Shown one piece after another: positions 5,716 to 7,790 of a stretch of 7,790 nt of DNA; positions within the stretch are counted from its first letter, which is position 1, and each line of letters opens with the position of its first letter. The DNA is from Treponema sp. UBA1798 (GTDB lineage: Bacteria; Spirochaetota; Spirochaetia; Treponematales; Treponemataceae). The DNA is taken from positions 1-7,790 of the forward strand of contig DCFS01000113.1 of NCBI GenBank assembly GCA_002319875.1, read 5' to 3'. Under the pieces are notes generated by a model, which ran no database searches, had not been told where the DNA came from, and was given only the letters and a program-made list of their open reading frames with translations. The position numbers and the translations under genes were made by a program.

Positions 5716-7790
5716 ATGAAAAGTATAAAGCGGAAACTGATCGTAAGTAATATTCTTATTGTTCTTTTTTCCGTACTTATTGTGTCAGTACCCGTAATAA
5801 CGCTTGAATCGACAAAATTACTATCGGATATTTCAGCAAATGCAGATAATACGGTAACCCAGGCCTGTTCCAATATAAATCTGTTCCTGAGTAAACCGGA
5901 AAATATTGTTAAATCAATAAACCATTATATACAGACTCAGCAGATAACACGGGAGAACAGTGAAAAGATGTTCGCACACCTGCTGCAGGGAGAAACTTAT
6001 TTTTCCGAACTGTATTATTCCGGTACACTGCCGTATAAAGACGGTGGTTTTTTCTATTCGAGCGATCACTGGGAACCCCCTGCGGATTACGATCAGACTA
6101 CAAGGGCGTGGTTTAAGGCCGGACAAAGTAAAAGCGATATTTCCATTTCTGATCCGTATATGGATATGATAACAAAAATGCCCGTCGCAACCGTAGCGCA
6201 TGGAATTACCATCGACGGAATGTTCAAAGGCGTTGTCGGCCTGGACATTCAGCTCTCAAAACTTACAGAAATTATTTCCGGTACAGTGCTGTCACCTTCC
6301 GGGAAATCTTTTCTGCTCGACAAAAGCGGCAGGTACATTACTAACAGTGATCAGAGTAAAATTCTTAACAAAAACTTTTTTGAAGAATACAATCTGATAA
6401 AATATCAGGACAAAATAAAGAACGATACTGTTTTTACAGAACTCAACACCGGGAAAGGCATGTACCTTTCCGCCAGAAATATCTCTGACGAAAGCGGATG
6501 GGTATTCGTTACCGTAGGTCCCGTAAACGAACTGTATACGTCCATTACGCGGAATATATTTCTCATAATCCTGTTTGCTCTCATAAGTGTCACACTCTCT
6601 CTTGTCATGGCCGTAATTATTGCACAGCAGATCGTACGACCGATCCGGACTGTCGATAAGGCGGTAAACGGTATTGCTGAAGGCAACGCTGATCTTACCT
6701 ACCGGATAACAGTGAAGGCAAAAGATGAAATCGGCAGCCTTGTAACCGGCTTCAATAAATTTATAGGAAAACTTCAGATAATTGTTTCTGATATCAAGGG
6801 ATCAAAAAGCGACCTTGCAGCCGTGGAATCTGATCTGCAGGGACGCATACAGGATACAGCCGGATCCATTACTGAAATACTGGCAAACATCGAAAGTATC
6901 AGTACGCAAGTCAGCAGTCAGGCGGAAGCTGTCGAACAAACTTCCAGCGCAGTAGCAGAGATTGCTGAAAATATCAGCAGCCTCGAACATATGATTGAAA
7001 ACCAGTCAAGCGGAGTAACACAGGCAAGTGCATCAGTAGAAGAAATGATCGGTAATATTTCTTCAGTAAACCAGTCTGTAGACAAAATGGCTGTCTCGTT
7101 TGAAAAACTTGAACAGAATGCCGGAACCGGTGTTGAACGACAACAGTCTGTCGCAGAACGCATAGCTGAGATTGAAGTCCAGTCACAGACATTGCAGGAT
7201 GCAAACAGGGTAATCGCCAGCATAACCAGCCAGACTAATCTGCTGGCCATGAACGCTGCAATCGAAGCAGCTCATGCAGGGGAATCAGGTAAGGGGTTCA
7301 GCGTTGTTGCAGATGAAATCCGGAAACTTTCAGAAACATCAACCGTCCAGTCAAAAACAATCGGCGCAGAATTAAAAAAGATCCAGGCAACGATAGCATC
7401 CATCGTACAGGCTTCAAAAGACAGCAGCGAAAGTTTTACACAGGTAAATGAATTGATCAAGGCAACAGACGAACTGGTACGCCAGATAAAAGGTGCCATG
7501 TCAGAACAGCAGGAAGGGTCCAGACAGATAAGCGATGCCCTCAAAATGATGAACGACAGCACCGTAGAGGTCAGGACAGCTTCCCGGGAAATGTCAGCAG
7601 GCAACAAAGCTATTCTTGAAGAAATACGGCATCTTCAGGACACTACAACGGTCATCAGAGAAAGTATGAAGGAGATGTCCGCCGGAGCAAAGGACATAAA
7701 TGCAACAGGGACGGCACTATCGGAAATCTCCGGAAAGGTTAAAGATTCCATAACCAGAATAGGTAACGAGATCGATCAGTTCAAAGCATA
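5716..7790 (+). CDS. Methyl-accepting chemotaxis protein with dCache_1 sensor domain
   Basis: The frame is open for 691 codons to 7788 and the window ends in TA, so a TAA/TAG stop probably follows at once; the ending (RIGNEIDQFKA) looks like a natural MCP C-terminus. TM1 is at about 8-29, the periplasmic dCache_1 domain at 30-278, TM2 at 280-303, HAMP at 304-355 (VRP start, DEIGSL), and a coiled-coil signalling domain at 356-691. The CheA/CheW-binding tip is intact (QTNLLAMNAAIEAAHAGE, 506-523, then GKGFSVVADEIRKLSE). Each arm is about 23-24 heptads, suggesting the 48H class, which I recall as common in treponemes; this is an estimate. The sensor has Y125, R130, W132, F133, Y148, D150 and D177, matching the amino-acid-binding dCache_1 pattern (see findings). 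There is no C-terminal CheR-binding pentapeptide. It is co-transcribed with the cyclase upstream. Confidence 0.94.
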   Translation, partial: MKSIKRKLIVSNILIVLFSVLIVSVPVITLESTKLLSDISANADNTVTQACSNINLFLSKPENIVKSINHYIQTQQITRENSEKMFAHLLQGETYFSELYYSGTLPYKDGGFFYSSDHWEPPADYDQTTRAWFKAGQSKSDISISDPYMDMITKMPVATVAHGITIDGMFKGVVGLDIQLSKLTEIISGTVLSPSGKSFLLDKSGRYITNSDQSKILNKNFFEEYNLIKYQDKIKNDTVFTELNTGKGMYLSARNISDESGWVFVTVGPVNELYTSITRNIFLIILFALISVTLSLVMAVIIAQQIVRPIRTVDKAVNGIAEGNADLTYRITVKAKDEIGSLVTGFNKFIGKLQIIVSDIKGSKSDLAAVESDLQGRIQDTAGSITEILANIESISTQVSSQAEAVEQTSSAVAEIAENISSLEHMIENQSSGVTQASASVEEMIGNISSVNQSVDKMAVSFEKLEQNAGTGVERQQSVAERIAEIEVQSQTLQDANRVIASITSQTNLLAMNAAIEAAHAGESGKGFSVVADEIRKLSETSTVQSKTIGAELKKIQATIASIVQASKDSSESFTQVNELIKATDELVRQIKGAMSEQQEGSRQISDALKMMNDSTVEVRTASREMSAGNKAILEEIRHLQDTTTVIRESMKEMSAGAKDINATGTALSEISGKVKDSITRIGNEIDQFKA

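Overview
The window looks like part of a host-associated spirochaete chromosome, most likely Treponema. This rests on overall gene character: treponeme-like chemoreceptor tip wording, estimated chemoreceptor arm length, and a GC content in the mid-40s percent by eye. It is an inference from family resemblance, not a database match.

Layout, left to right. (1) At the left edge is a 5'-truncated radical SAM enzyme with a cysteine-containing C-terminal extension. It overlaps by 8 bp a TetR-family regulator (plus strand, 1..1666). (2) Facing them is a 773-residue exported polysaccharide lyase on the minus strand (4064..1743). It resembles Pedobacter heparinase II (family PL21) over its full length and keeps the complete catalytic and zinc-ligand set. 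(3) A 230-bp divergent intergenic region (4065..4294) is packed with inverted repeats built on a recurring CTCTRAAA word. (4) A plus-strand two-gene unit follows: a membrane diguanylate cyclase (CHASE sensor plus GGDEF, 4295..5713), then, 2 bp later, a chemoreceptor (dCache_1, HAMP and MCP signalling domain) that runs to the right edge. The chemoreceptor's next codon starts with TA, so it probably stops there.

How the parts may work together. The lyase would depolymerise a glycosaminoglycan such as heparan sulfate outside the cytoplasm. The divergent sensor pair reads extracellular small molecules into c-di-GMP and chemotaxis. The chemoreceptor carries what looks like the universal amino-acid-binding dCache motif with one Tyr-to-Phe change. 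The shared control region makes co-regulation of feeding and motility possible, but the sequence does not prove it. The radical SAM/TetR pair is a separate unit of unknown substrate.

No RNA genes, CRISPR arrays, insertion sequences or phage genes were seen. The most notable items are the PL21-type lyase in a spirochaete-like context, the amino-acid chemoreceptor motif, the DGC-MCP coupling, the inverted-repeat cluster, and the unusual start region of the cyclase gene.
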